DNA of 64,000 bases, from contig NZ_CP086555.2 in NCBI RefSeq assembly GCF_020882015.2, positions 310,001-374,000 on the forward strand, read 5' to 3'. The translations under genes were made by a program, and so were the position numbers. Numbering within the stretch: position 1 is the first letter of the stretch; each line of letters begins with the position of its first letter. The DNA is from Candidatus Borrelia undatumii. GTDB taxonomy: Bacteria > Spirochaetota > Spirochaetia > Borreliales > Borreliaceae. This document shows, in pieces, positions 1-8,908 of the stretch. The notes beneath the pieces were generated by a model. That model did no database searches. It had not been told where the DNA came from and worked only from the letters and a program-made list of their open reading frames with translations.

Positions 1-1330
1 ATTGGGACTCTAGGCTCTTAACAAAAAAATCGATAAAATCTTCAAAACTATCAAAGTAATACAAATTATTTAAGTCTAAATTCTCGTTTTTCTTTATTTC
101 TTGATATTCCTCCCCAATCAAAAAAACTTTCTCGAAATCCATTAAAATAATCTCTTGAACCACTGTTTTGTGAGCTTTATATGAAAATTCTCCAAGTTCT
201 TTGAAACCTCCAAGAACAATAAATTTCTTGCCCTCAATATCAAGATCTAAAATCATCTTCTTTAAAGCCATAAAAGAACCCAAATTGCCATTATAAGAGT
301 CATTTAAGACTAAATAATCCTTCACCCTCATAAACTCTGCTCTACCCCTTTGGAAATCAGTATTCATAAGTCCCTTTCTAATTTCATCCTCCTTAAGCCC
401 AAGCAGCAAAGCTAGGTTGATGCAAGATATTGCATTAAAAATATTATGCCTACCTGGTAACAAAATAGAGTAATTAAAGCCCTTATAAGCAAAATCATAA
501 GACAATTTATCATTGAATATTGAAAGCGAACCTACCTGCAGTTTATTGAATTCAAAATAGAAAATCTTACTACTTGGGCTCCTAGAATTGGCTATTTCTC
601 TCAAATTAGAATGATAAGGACAACTCTCATTTAATATGACTATCCTAGTACTCTTGGTAATTATCCTACCTTTCTCAGAAGCAACTGTATCTAGGTTTTC
701 AAATGACTGCATATGTGCATAGCTTATGTTTGTAATAACAACAATTTCAGGATTTAACATCTCAGAAAGAAGCTTCATCTCCCCAACATAACTAATCCCA
801 ACCTCAAAAACAGCATATTCTTCATCACCCCTAGTTCTTAATATACTGAGGGGGAGCCCAATGTCTGAATTTAAATTCCCCCAAGTCTTGCAAGTCCTAT
901 ACTTTTCAGATAATATGCTGTAAAGCATTTCTTTTGTTGTAGTCTTCCCGTTGCTACCAGTGATGGCTATCCTTTTAAAGTTCGTTTTTTTAATAAAATG
1001 CGATGCCAATTTCTGCAGGAAAGTGATTACACCTCTGGTAAGCAAAAAAACTAAATCATCTCTCTTTTCCAAATACTTAATACAGACAAGTTCATTTTCC
1101 ATAGAGCACACAAAACATTTAACACCAATATCAATCAAAGAATCAACGAAAGAAAACCCATCTACTCTATCCCCCTTACATGCAAAATAAAGACTACTGC
1201 TACTGTTATCTACAGTTATCTCACGGCTGTCAATCGAATAAAAGGACACAACCCTCTGCATACTACTTGAGCGACCAACAAACTTAATATCCTTGGAAGA
1301 ATTTAAAATATCTTCAACTTTTATATGCAC
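1..1330 (-). CDS. murF: UDP-N-acetylmuramoyl-tripeptide--D-alanyl-D-alanine ligase MurF (C-terminus cut by window edge)
   Basis: MurF adds D-Ala-D-Ala to UDP-MurNAc-tripeptide, the last cytoplasmic step of the peptidoglycan precursor. The frame starts at a GTG at 1330, six bases after a GAGGG ribosome-binding site, and stays open to base 1. The Mur-ligase ATP loop GSNGKTTTKE is encoded around 930-963, followed by the conserved central-domain stretch with TWGNLNSDIGLPLS and the EVGIS motif. About 443 codons are visible; the extreme C-terminus lies outside the window. It follows the FtsL-like gene and rsmH on the same strand, as in other bacterial division/cell-wall (dcw) clusters. Family assignment is secure from the motifs; MurF rather than MurE rests on gene order and the N-terminal pattern. 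Confidence 0.93.
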   Translation of the reverse strand, partial: MHIKVEDILNSSKDIKFVGRSSSMQRVVSFYSIDSREITVDNSSSSLYFACKGDRVDGFSFVDSLIDIGVKCFVCSMENELVCIKYLEKRDDLVFLLTRGVITFLQKLASHFIKKTNFKRIAITGSNGKTTTKEMLYSILSEKYRTCKTWGNLNSDIGLPLSILRTRGDEEYAVFEVGISYVGEMKLLSEMLNPEIVVITNISYAHMQSFENLDTVASEKGRIITKSTRIVILNESCPYHSNLREIANSRSPSSKIFYFEFNKLQVGSLSIFNDKLSYDFAYKGFNYSILLPGRHNIFNAISCINLALLLGLKEDEIRKGLMNTDFQRGRAEFMRVKDYLVLNDSYNGNLGSFMALKKMILDLDIEGKKFIVLGGFKELGEFSYKAHKTVVQEIILMDFEKVFLIGEEYQEIKKNENLDLNNLYYFDSFEDFIDFFVKSLESQ

Positions 1331-1355
1331 TAAACACCCTCATCTAAAGAATCCA

Positions 1356-1610
1356 TTATTCAATAACATTTATATTCTTATTATCCCGCTTCTCTAAATC
1401 TAGATAATCTTGACTAAGTTCTTCTATCCTCTCAACACTTTCCAACTCATATATCACAGTCAATAGCCTAAGGTTCTCATCAACAATGTTAATTTGTTCT
1501 TTGTTTAAATCTTCAAGCTCTCGCAACTTCACAACATATCTAAAATTAAGATAAATATTAATGCATGCAACCACTGTCAATATTAAAATCAATAAATAAT
1601 AAAGCTTCAA
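1356..1610 (-). CDS. FtsL-like single-pass division protein
   Basis: This 84-residue protein has one N-terminal membrane helix (residues about 4-22), then a charged stretch with coiled-coil character (residues about 28-75) rich in Leu and Glu. That is the architecture of FtsL, the small bitopic divisome protein that pairs with DivIC/FtsB. Position supports it: the start overlaps the end of rsmH by four bases (ATGA type) and murF follows, matching the rsmH-ftsL order of dcw clusters. Sequence is too short and variable for a motif-based call, so the assignment is by topology and context. It is usually left as hypothetical in Borrelia annotations (recollection). Confidence 0.6.
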   Translation of the reverse strand: MKLYYLLILILTVVACINIYLNFRYVVKLRELEDLNKEQINIVDENLRLLTVIYELESVERIEELSQDYLDLEKRDNKNINVIE

Positions 1611-2494
1611 TTTTCCTCTATTCTTTTTACAGCTCTAAGCTTAGCGCTCCTTGATGCATTATTATATCTCTTCTCTTTAGCACTTGGAATTATGGGCTTT
1701 TTAGTCAACACAGAATACAAACCCTTATCCAAACCTTTAAAAAATTCTTTCACAATTTTATCTTCCAATGAATGAAAGGTGATAATAGCCAAAACCCCAT
1801 TCTTTGCCAAATTTTCCAACCACAACGGCAAACTTCTCTTCAACCTGAGAAGTTCATCATTGACATAAATTCTTAATGCCTGGAATGTCTTAGTCGCTGG
1901 ATTTATTTTAAAATCCATCCTAGGATAATCTCTCTTAATTATATTTTGCAACTCTAAAGTAGTTTCTATTTTTTTCACTCTCCTATTTTTCAGAATAGAT
2001 TTTACAATTTTTCTAGAATAATACTCATCTCCAAGCTCATAGATTAACTTTTCAAGCTTTTCCTTACTAAAAGTATTCACAATATCATAAGCAGTAGGGC
2101 TTAAGGAGCTGGGATCAAGCCTCATATCTAACATCTCATCCTGAAGAAAAGAAAATCCCCTGCCACTTCTCTTGTAATGAAACATAGAAATACCAAGATC
2201 AACCAAAATGAAATTAGCCTTATCTCTTAAAGGATACTCACCAAAAAAATCATCAAACCAAACATTAAAATATGAAATCTTATCTTCAAACTCTTCAAGA
2301 AATTTTTTTGCCCTGTCTAAAATAATAACATCTCGTTCAATACCGACTACGCTTATGCCTTCATACTTTCTTAACACTGCACCCGAATGACCACCCTCCC
2401 CTAGGGTACAATCAACGAAAATACACTTATCGCCTACATAAACAGACTCCAAAAGATTGATTACCTCATCAAGAAGTACAGGGATATGAATCAT
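1607..2494 (-). CDS. rsmH: 16S rRNA (cytosine-1402-N4)-methyltransferase RsmH
   Basis: RsmH (MraW) uses SAM to methylate N4 of C1402 in the 16S rRNA decoding centre. The protein opens with MIHIPVLLDEVI, the usual RsmH N-terminus, followed by the SAM-binding motif DCTLGEGGHSGAVL. Further family landmarks are VDLGISMFH, GRGFSFLQDEMLDMRLD, the ATKTFQALRIYVN block and ITFHSLEDKIVKEFF near the C-terminus. I chose the ATG at 2494 because it gives the canonical N-terminus; a TTG at 2515 would add seven residues that overlap the end of the upstream gene. The length of about 295 aa fits the family. It is embedded in the minus-strand cluster with the FtsL-like gene and murF. Confidence 0.95.
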   Translation of the reverse strand: MIHIPVLLDEVINLLESVYVGDKCIFVDCTLGEGGHSGAVLRKYEGISVVGIERDVIILDRAKKFLEEFEDKISYFNVWFDDFFGEYPLRDKANFILVDLGISMFHYKRSGRGFSFLQDEMLDMRLDPSSLSPTAYDIVNTFSKEKLEKLIYELGDEYYSRKIVKSILKNRRVKKIETTLELQNIIKRDYPRMDFKINPATKTFQALRIYVNDELLRLKRSLPLWLENLAKNGVLAIITFHSLEDKIVKEFFKGLDKGLYSVLTKKPIIPSAKEKRYNNASRSAKLRAVKRIEEN

Positions 2495-2498
2495 AAAA

Positions 2499-3329
2499 CT
2501 ACCCATTAATAACAAACCTATAGGTCAACCTATTCTCTGCCCCATAAACATCTCCGTATTTAATTGTAATTTCGTTTTTACCCTTAGCAAACTCAAGATT
2601 ATTTACCTCAATAACTCCATTATCCCCTTTTATATTAGAAAAAGATGAATCGTGGTTATTGATTCCAGAGATAACATATGAGTTATCGTTTAAAAGTATG
2701 CTTTGAAATTTCGCACGAAAAACACTTTTGTTATTCAAAAACACTTCAAAATAGTAAATACCCTTAAGAGAGCTTGAAGCATTAATATTTTCTTTAGAAA
2801 AGTTTAAAACAAGCCCATAACTGCCAAACTCCACATCTAGATTTATATTCTTCTGCAATTCAATCATAGCGTCATCCTTGCCCTTTAAAAGAACACTGCC
2901 CAAGACAAAGGGAGTATCTATAGTTAGATTACCTCTATTCTTGATTACAAATAATGGATTAATTATTTGCCCTCTATGGTGATCAACAACTACAACATCA
3001 AAGATCCTGCTGCCGTTTATGAAAAAGATTCTTCCATTTTTGTACACGAAATCACCAAAAAATTCCAAATTAAGAGCCAAATCTTTATCAAAAACAATTA
3101 AAATACTCCTATCATATTCCTTTTCCTTATTTTTAGAATATAAGACCTTATAATTATTTGAAAAAATAGAAATGCTTGCGCCTATAGCCTTAAGACCTAT
3201 GCCAACACACAAATCGTCGTTTACAAGTTCCCCAAAATCCCTAACTAAGTCAAACTTCTCGCCTTTCCCAAACTCCAAAAATGGATGTAGATTAGAAAAA
3301 GTAAAAAGAAAAAGAAATATAGTCCTCAC
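2499..3329 (-). CDS. Exported protein of unknown function (bb0307 position)
   Basis: A 276-residue protein starting at a GTG at 3329. The first residues (MRTIFLFLFTFSN) form a hydrophobic signal-like segment, suggesting export to the periplasm or membrane anchoring. The rest is rich in alternating hydrophobic and polar residues, predicting beta strands; the last about 80 residues (NNLEFAKGKNEITIKYGD and on) look like an immunoglobulin-like beta-sandwich. No catalytic motif was recognised. The gene sits six bases after the preceding propeller-like gene and its end meets the start of rsmH, so it is probably in the same operon. No function is proposed beyond an envelope location. Confidence 0.75.
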   Translation of the reverse strand: MRTIFLFLFTFSNLHPFLEFGKGEKFDLVRDFGELVNDDLCVGIGLKAIGASISIFSNNYKVLYSKNKEKEYDRSILIVFDKDLALNLEFFGDFVYKNGRIFFINGSRIFDVVVVDHHRGQIINPLFVIKNRGNLTIDTPFVLGSVLLKGKDDAMIELQKNINLDVEFGSYGLVLNFSKENINASSSLKGIYYFEVFLNNKSVFRAKFQSILLNDNSYVISGINNHDSSFSNIKGDNGVIEVNNLEFAKGKNEITIKYGDVYGAENRLTYRFVING

Positions 3330-3334
3330 AGCAA

Positions 3335-4408
3335 CTACAATCCCAAATACCTTAAACCACCATTATCGCTAAAATATAAAATTCCCTTATCAAGCTCAAT
3401 ATACGAAGCCACACCATCGTTGAAAAATATATTATCAAACAAATTAAAAGAACTCGCAGAATAGGTCCTTACATTTACTATTTTAGCATCTGGATCATAG
3501 AAATATATTCTATAAATTCCACAGGAAGAATCGTATGAAGCCTTTAAAACATAGTTTTTATTATCAATTTTAAAAAAGTTACCGCTTTCAATATTAATTA
3601 TTAAAAATGAATCCTTAATTTCAATGAATAAATTATAGAAACCGTCAACCTTTAAAAAAGGATCAAAATTTTTAATCTTCAAATTGCTTAGACGCAATAT
3701 CCGATTATATTTATTGTCCAAATTAATTACTTCCAAGGAATGCTTTTCATGTTCTCTTATTACACATAAATATTTATTATCCAAACTTAACTTGAGGCAT
3801 AAAACCGGGGATCCAGTATCTGACGCATCACTGTCGTGAACCAAATTTCCTTGTTTATACACATAAACCTTACCATCAGATAATCCTAGTGATAAAACAT
3901 CATTGTTATAATCAATACTTAATATTGATGCTATGAACTTCAAAGACAAAATTTTATCTCCATTAGACCCATAAACCTCTAACTTCTTATATAAATTATT
4001 TAAGGCAAAAATGGCATTATCTTTCGTAAAAACAAAACCCTTAAATTTAAATGAAAATAAAAATTTATCAGTTTCCCTGAGGAATACGGAATAATGATCT
4101 TCAAATCTAGAAATCACATAGTAATAATCTGAATGGCTTACCAAATAATTATTCAAAACACTATAGTGCCCTTTATTAAAATCTAGTTTTAACACTTTTT
4201 CTCCAATAAAGGCCCTATTACTTGGAACAATACCAACCATATCATGAGGTTCCATTTCAAAATGCTTAAACTTATAAAAAACAGAAGCGGAAATAGTCAT
4301 CTTCAGCAAAAAATTAAACAATACTGTCAAGATTAACAAAAAAATCAATAATGAAAGAAACTTTACTTTTCTATACTTAATTAAGTTTTCCTCATTATAA
4401 TTCAACAT
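3335..4408 (-). CDS. Membrane-anchored beta-propeller-like protein of unknown function (bb0308 position)
   Basis: This 357-residue protein has one N-terminal transmembrane segment (about residues 17-37, FLSLLIFLLILTVLFNFLL) and a large, presumably periplasmic domain. That domain contains repeating blocks of the type 'GLSDGKVYVYKQGN', 'LCLKLSLDNKYLCVI' and 'KLEVYGSNGDKILSLKF', which resemble WD40/PQQ-type propeller blades in spacing. No enzyme motif is visible. It lies between a helical unknown gene (20 bases) and the bb0307-type gene (6 bases) on the same strand, so co-expression is likely. The propeller reading is inference from blade-like periodicity; a structure prediction would settle it. 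Confidence 0.7.
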   Translation of the reverse strand: MLNYNEENLIKYRKVKFLSLLIFLLILTVLFNFLLKMTISASVFYKFKHFEMEPHDMVGIVPSNRAFIGEKVLKLDFNKGHYSVLNNYLVSHSDYYYVISRFEDHYSVFLRETDKFLFSFKFKGFVFTKDNAIFALNNLYKKLEVYGSNGDKILSLKFIASILSIDYNNDVLSLGLSDGKVYVYKQGNLVHDSDASDTGSPVLCLKLSLDNKYLCVIREHEKHSLEVINLDNKYNRILRLSNLKIKNFDPFLKVDGFYNLFIEIKDSFLIINIESGNFFKIDNKNYVLKASYDSSCGIYRIYFYDPDAKIVNVRTYSASSFNLFDNIFFNDGVASYIELDKGILYFSDNGGLRYLGL

Positions 4409-4427
4409 TTCCAGTCTTCTCCCCTTT

Positions 4428-5186
4428 TTAATCTGCGTTACTCAAATCTGATTGAAACTTGGCAGACCAAACATCATAAAATTTCGAAAACTTTTCAGCT
4501 ATCTCATTTTGAGAAGTAACAGTAGCCAGTATCTTTCCAGCTTGCATATAATTCAATGCTTGTCTTGAAAATACGTAAACCTTATTTGATTCATACCTCA
4601 CTTTTAAAAGAAACGCACCCTCTTCCAAAAGCTCCAAGGACTTGACAAGATGAGCTAATTGAGCCTTATAAAAAGGACTATCAATGATCAGATTTTTTGT
4701 TAAATTCTTAAAATCGATAAAATTCTTCACAAAAACAATAAATTTAAGATACATATCTTCTAGGAAAAAAATTGATTTAGAATCACCCTTGTTAAAATAC
4801 ATCCCCAAATCAATGAGATACCCTAATTTTCTGACAATTAAAAACCGCTCTCTGGGATCCAAATCAACTACAGACTCTCTTGAAATAAGATCACTAGGAG
4901 AATCAAGCAAAATAGGACTTACAAACAAGGAAAGATCGTTGATAACGTTAAAAAGATTTCTCTTAAAATTATAGTTAACCTTCAATCTAGGCCTCGTATA
5001 AAAGTAATTCAAGGAGGCAATGTAACTTAAAGCATTCAAATTTAGATTAATAAAATTAATTGTCGCCTCAGGATCAAGCGATAACTTCCCAGATTCCTTG
5101 ATTTCTTTTATATCACTGAAAGTTTTCAAAACAAGATTATCAATAAATAAAATCTTTTGATAATCTTTGCTATCAATTAAATCCAC
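4428..5186 (-). CDS. Conserved hypothetical helical protein (bb0309 position)
   Basis: A 252-residue protein with no signal peptide and no membrane segment; the sequence is mostly amphipathic helix with many Leu, Lys and Asp. I do not recognise the family. It lies 13 bases after recN and 19 bases before the propeller-like gene, on the same strand, so it is presumably part of the recN transcript. The C-terminal 60 residues (including LKVRYESNKVYVFSRQALN) are the most regular part. No function is assigned. Confidence 0.7.
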   Translation of the reverse strand: MDLIDSKDYQKILFIDNLVLKTFSDIKEIKESGKLSLDPEATINFINLNLNALSYIASLNYFYTRPRLKVNYNFKRNLFNVINDLSLFVSPILLDSPSDLISRESVVDLDPRERFLIVRKLGYLIDLGMYFNKGDSKSIFFLEDMYLKFIVFVKNFIDFKNLTKNLIIDSPFYKAQLAHLVKSLELLEEGAFLLKVRYESNKVYVFSRQALNYMQAGKILATVTSQNEIAEKFSKFYDVWSAKFQSDLSNAD

Positions 5187-5199
5187 AAATACCTACTTA

Positions 5200-6864
5200 T
5201 TAACTACTATTTTTTAAAAGAGTCTCTGCGTGTCTAATACTACTGTCGTTAATATCTCCACTGAGCATCCTAGCAATTTCTAAAACTCTATCATTTTCAA
5301 ACAATAGAGAAGCGCTAACGCAAGTATTATCCCTACTGCATTCCTTTTTTATTAAAACATGATAATCTGCAAGGCTTGCAACATTGGCAAGATGGGTCAC
5401 AACAAGTAGTTGAACATTATTTGATAAATTTTTTAAATAGTTACCCAAGCTAACGCCAGCCTCGCCCCCCATACCAGAATCAATCTCATCAAATATTATA
5501 AGCTTATTCTCGTTAACATTTTGTACACTCTTAATAGCCAACATTACCCTTGAAAGCTCCCCCCCAGAAGCAATTTTATAAATTGGTTTCGCCTCTAGCC
5601 CAAGATTACTAGAAATTAAAAACTCCACCTCATCAATACCTGTTAAGCCCATTTTTCTCTCCGAGACTGAAGCAAAAAACTTTGCATTTCCCATATTAAG
5701 CCTACTCAATATCGCTGTTACCCCAGAAGAAAAATCCAGGGCAGCCCTTTTCCTAGCTTCCGAAATATCACCCGCTAATCTCTCCGCCAGTTTTAACAGG
5801 CCATTTAATTTCTGCTCTCTGTCCAACCTTTCGGCTTCAAAATTAAGCGATGAATGAACAACAGAACTGCATCTTTCTCTCAATGCTATGATATCCTCAA
5901 TATTTGATCCATACCTCTTCCTAAGGCGAGAAATGTCATACAGCCTACTTTCTATTTCCTCAATTTCTCTTTCATCATAAGTCATATCAAGCAGAAGTCT
6001 GCTGTAAACTTGTCCGATATCCTCAAGCTCATAATAAGAGCTCTTAAGACGTTTTTCAAGCTCAATACAACTACTATTCATACTGGCCAGATACTCAGAA
6101 TCACAAATCACCCCTTTTAACTCACTTAAAGCAGAAACATTCTCGTTTAAAGTTAAAACATTCTTCAAGTTTAAAAGTGCATTGCACAAAGATTCATGAT
6201 TTCGAAGCTCGTCTAGCCTACCTCTTAAAATTTCCTCTTCCCCTACCCTAGGATTTAAAGAATCTATATCCTTAAGTATCCTTTCACACTCCTCTTTATT
6301 TTCTTTATGTGATCTTTCCTCCAAAATGAAATTATCATAATCATTCAAAAATCTAATGTACTCTTCATAAACTAACCTATATTCTTCCAGACGAACATTT
6401 AAACTAGCATAATTGTCCAAAATTTTTAGATTATTTGATGGATTTCTCAAAATTGAATACTGTTGATTTTGAGAATGAACCTCAATCAACATATCAAAAA
6501 CTGGTTTCAAGACTGCGCTAGAAGTAGGCTCATTGTTAATGTAATAATTACTCAAAAAAGTGTCTGAAGATCTAGATGTAATTAACCTCTTTATAATAAT
6601 AAAATCGTCGGATAATACACCCCTAGAAAACAAATAATCTCTAGCCTCTTTATTTGTTCTAAACTTGGCAAGCAAAACACACTCTCTCTCTTTATCCATA
6701 ATAATATTGTCTTTAAGCTTTCCACCAAATAAATAATAAATTGATGATAATAATAAACTCTTTCCGCTCCCAGACTCACCCGTAAATACTACTAAACCCT
6801 CATCAAGACTAATCAACACTTCTTCAATTAGAACAAAATTTTTTATAAAAAGCTCAACCAACAT
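5200..6864 (-). CDS. recN: DNA repair protein RecN
   Basis: RecN is an SMC-like ATPase acting at DNA double-strand breaks. The N-terminus carries the Walker A site GESGSGKSLLL. A long central region (about residues 150-370) is heptad-rich and predicts the coiled coil. The C-terminal half holds the signature SGGELSRVMLAIK, the Walker B IIFDEIDSGMGGEAG and the switch histidine THLANVAS, in the order expected. The VHSQNQQYSIL stretch after Walker A is typical of RecN. I start at the ATG at 6864 (MLVELFIKNFVLIEE), which aligns with RecN N-termini; a TTG at 6885 would add seven residues. It is flanked by nadK upstream, 35 bases away. Confidence 0.95.
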   Translation of the reverse strand: MLVELFIKNFVLIEEVLISLDEGLVVFTGESGSGKSLLLSSIYYLFGGKLKDNIIMDKERECVLLAKFRTNKEARDYLFSRGVLSDDFIIIKRLITSRSSDTFLSNYYINNEPTSSAVLKPVFDMLIEVHSQNQQYSILRNPSNNLKILDNYASLNVRLEEYRLVYEEYIRFLNDYDNFILEERSHKENKEECERILKDIDSLNPRVGEEEILRGRLDELRNHESLCNALLNLKNVLTLNENVSALSELKGVICDSEYLASMNSSCIELEKRLKSSYYELEDIGQVYSRLLLDMTYDEREIEEIESRLYDISRLRKRYGSNIEDIIALRERCSSVVHSSLNFEAERLDREQKLNGLLKLAERLAGDISEARKRAALDFSSGVTAILSRLNMGNAKFFASVSERKMGLTGIDEVEFLISSNLGLEAKPIYKIASGGELSRVMLAIKSVQNVNENKLIIFDEIDSGMGGEAGVSLGNYLKNLSNNVQLLVVTHLANVASLADYHVLIKKECSRDNTCVSASLLFENDRVLEIARMLSGDINDSSIRHAETLLKNSS

Positions 6865-6899
6865 ACCAAACTCAAAAATAAACAATAAAACGTGTTAAT

Positions 6900-7733
6900 T
6901 TATAATAACTTATTTTTAAGTCTTTTCACAAAAGTATCTGTACAGAAAGATGCAAAACGTAGGCTTTTATTCGCAAGGCTCACTTCAAAAACAATGTCAA
7001 CTTCAAATTTGCCAAGATTAACCCCGTCAACAAAAATTGATACTGGATTTAAAGCGCATTGCTTCTGAAACGAAAGCGTAACTTTGCTTCCGACTGAGAA
7101 AACAAAGGATCGATTATAAACCGAATGTGGAGAAATGGGAGTTAAAATAAAGGCCTTAAGATCTGACTCTAAAATGGAACCCCCTGCTGAGAAAGAATAT
7201 CCAGTCGACCCTGTAGGGGTCGCAAATATTATTCCATCACTCCTATATGAAAGAAAATCTTCTGCATTAACCCTAAGATCTACACAAATCAACTTATTAA
7301 GAATGCTTGAACGAATAATCACATCATTTAAGGCATACTCAGTAAGCACATTACGTCCGTTCTCATAAGCACTAACACTGAGCAGATATCTTTCATGAAT
7401 AACTAAAGAATTATCAAAAAACTTATCTATTACCTCTTTAAAATCTCTAGGTTTTATATCTGCTAAAAACCCTACCTTACCCAGATTTATTGAAATAATT
7501 GGAACATCAATATTGTTCTTCAACAACAAACTACTGGCCAGTAAAACTGTGCCATCCCCTCCCAAAGTCATTGCAAAAATCAAATCAGAGGCCAATAAAT
7601 CCAAATTCTTATCGGCTCCTGCCAACAAACTTAAAACACCATACTTATCTTTTAGATACTCTTGTATTTCACATCCAAGAAATTCGGCATGTAAGTTTGA
7701 ATAATTAACATAAATTAAAACCCTACCTTCCAT
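6900..7733 (-). CDS. nadK: NAD kinase
   Basis: NadK phosphorylates NAD to NADP, the cell's source of NADPH cofactor. The diagnostic ATP-NAD kinase motifs are present: MTLGGDGTVLLASSLL (GGDG) and SDGIIFATPTGSTGYSFSAGG. ISINLGKVGFLADI is the conserved strand between them, and ALNDVIIR is the NE/D loop equivalent. The start is taken at the ATG at 7733 (MEGRVLIYVN), which overlaps the end of cheW by 11 bases; the open frame extends 20 codons upstream into cheW but those residues are not family-like. The resulting 277 aa is a normal length. Gene order cheW-nadK-recN matches B. burgdorferi. Confidence 0.95.
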   Translation of the reverse strand: MEGRVLIYVNYSNLHAEFLGCEIQEYLKDKYGVLSLLAGADKNLDLLASDLIFAMTLGGDGTVLLASSLLLKNNIDVPIISINLGKVGFLADIKPRDFKEVIDKFFDNSLVIHERYLLSVSAYENGRNVLTEYALNDVIIRSSILNKLICVDLRVNAEDFLSYRSDGIIFATPTGSTGYSFSAGGSILESDLKAFILTPISPHSVYNRSFVFSVGSKVTLSFQKQCALNPVSIFVDGVNLGKFEVDIVFEVSLANKSLRFASFCTDTFVKRLKNKLL

Positions 7734-8253
7734 TACTCTTCTTGTATGGAATCCCCTCAAATTCAGCCCTGTCAAATATTTGCTCAATATCAATTAATAC
7801 TAAATACTCACTCTCAAAATTCTCCTCTTTATCGATCCTCACAACACCAGATATGTATTTTCTGTCCAAGGTCTGTAAAGTAGCAGGAGGTTCTTGCACT
7901 CTAGCCTCATCAAAGCTAATAACTTTTAAAACCTTATCCACGAATATTCCCAAAAGCTTGCCCTTAATATTTACTATTAAATAACCCGTTAAAATCTTAT
8001 CTTCCTCTGTCTCGCAAACAGAAGGAATATTAAATCTAACATTTAAATTTATTAAGGGAATAATATCTCCTCTGAGATTATAAATACCTGTAATATACTC
8101 AGGAACATTGGGTATTGCGTATATACTCTCCATAGGCACTTTAATCACCTCCCTAATATGGTCTATTGTAACTCCATAGCTTTCCCTTCCTATTTTAAAG
8201 CATGCAACCTGCAACTGATACTTCCTCTCTCTAACTTTTTCTCTTCCAAACAT
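7723..8253 (-). CDS. cheW: Chemotaxis coupling protein CheW
   Basis: CheW bridges chemoreceptors and the CheA kinase in polar signalling arrays. The 176-residue protein shows the CheW fold pattern: VACFKIGRESYGVTIDHIRE, the PNVPEYITGIYNLRGDIIPLI core, LGIFVDKVLKVI and YISGVVRI. A conserved Arg in NLRG lies in the receptor/CheA contact region. Borrelia carries several cheW genes; this one, apart from the main flagellar/che operons, corresponds to cheW-1 (bb0312) by order. It overlaps nadK by 11 bases, so translation may be coupled. The start has MFGREKVRERKYQLQ and no competing ATG downstream. Confidence 0.95.
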   Translation of the reverse strand: MFGREKVRERKYQLQVACFKIGRESYGVTIDHIREVIKVPMESIYAIPNVPEYITGIYNLRGDIIPLINLNVRFNIPSVCETEEDKILTGYLIVNIKGKLLGIFVDKVLKVISFDEARVQEPPATLQTLDRKYISGVVRIDKEENFESEYLVLIDIEQIFDRAEFEGIPYKKSNGR

Positions 8254-8287
8254 ACTTACACCCTCAAAGTTACCTAACTACCTGCTT

Positions 8288-8866
8288 CTAACGCAAGAAA
8301 CCCTTAGATAAAAAATAAATTTCAAATGAATTCTTCCTAACAGCTTTGGGCCTAATCTTCCTGACAAGCCTGAAACGTTTCTTAAGTATAGCAAAAATCT
8401 GTCCCTCATCCCCCCCCTGAAAAACCTTAATCAATAAATTTCCACCTCCCGCCAAGACCTCAGAAGCCATTTCCACCACCCTGATGCTTAAGTTAAAAGA
8501 ACTACTAGTATCAACCAACCTGTTGCCAGTGGTCCTAGGAGCCACGTCACTTAAAACTAAACCGTAGGGAGCAAAAGACTTAACCTTATTTAAAACACTG
8601 CCAAGAAAGATATCGCCCTTTATAAAACAAAAATTGCAACCAAAGTCAAGATCCATCTCATTAAGATCAACCGCAACAAGAATACCTTCCTTCAGCTTAC
8701 CGTAAGCGTACTGAGAAAAACCGCCAGGAGACGCCCCAATATCCAACACATTACCAGAAGAAAACAAAGAAAACTTCTTGTCAATCTCTATTAACTTATA
8801 AACAGACCTAGCAGGATACCCCTCTCTCCTAGCTCTCTTCGAATACTCATCATTAACATCGTACAT
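8288..8866 (-). CDS. rlmE: 23S rRNA (uridine-2552-2'-O)-methyltransferase RlmE (FtsJ)
   Basis: RlmE methylates the 2'-OH of U2552 in the 23S A-loop. The protein has the FtsJ core: [11 protein letters not shown] (catalytic Lys), the SAM motif [27 protein letters not shown] (catalytic Asp), LLIKVFQGG (Lys) and [11 protein letters not shown] (Glu), i.e. the complete K-D-K-E tetrad. The length of 192 aa is slightly shorter than the E. coli enzyme, as in other compact genomes. The start at 8866 is preceded by a GAG six to eight bases upstream. It is transcribed divergently from the polyprenyl synthase gene across a 42-base gap. Confidence 0.95.
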   Translation of the reverse strand: MYDVNDEYSKRARREGYPARSVYKLIEIDKKFSLFSSGNVLDIGASPGGFSQYAYGKLKEGILVAVDLNEMDLDFGCNFCFIKGDIFLGSVLNKVKSFAPYGLVLSDVAPRTTGNRLVDTSSSFNLSIRVVEMASEVLAGGGNLLIKVFQGGDEGQIFAILKKRFRLVRKIRPKAVRKNSFEIYFLSKGFLR

Positions 8867-8894
8867 ACAATTCTCATCGTCATGATGCTTTTAT

Positions 8895-8908
8895 TATAAT
8901 TCTTATAT
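8895..8908 (+). promoter_or_regulatory. Candidate -10 element giving an essentially leaderless prenyl-synthase transcript
   Basis: A perfect TATAAT lies at 8895-8900 and the ATG of the prenyl synthase is at 8909. Transcription starting about seven bases after the hexamer would begin at or next to the start codon. No Shine-Dalgarno sequence is visible upstream of this ATG. A -35 match is weak (TTCTCA at 8871-8876, spacing 18). Confidence 0.45.
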
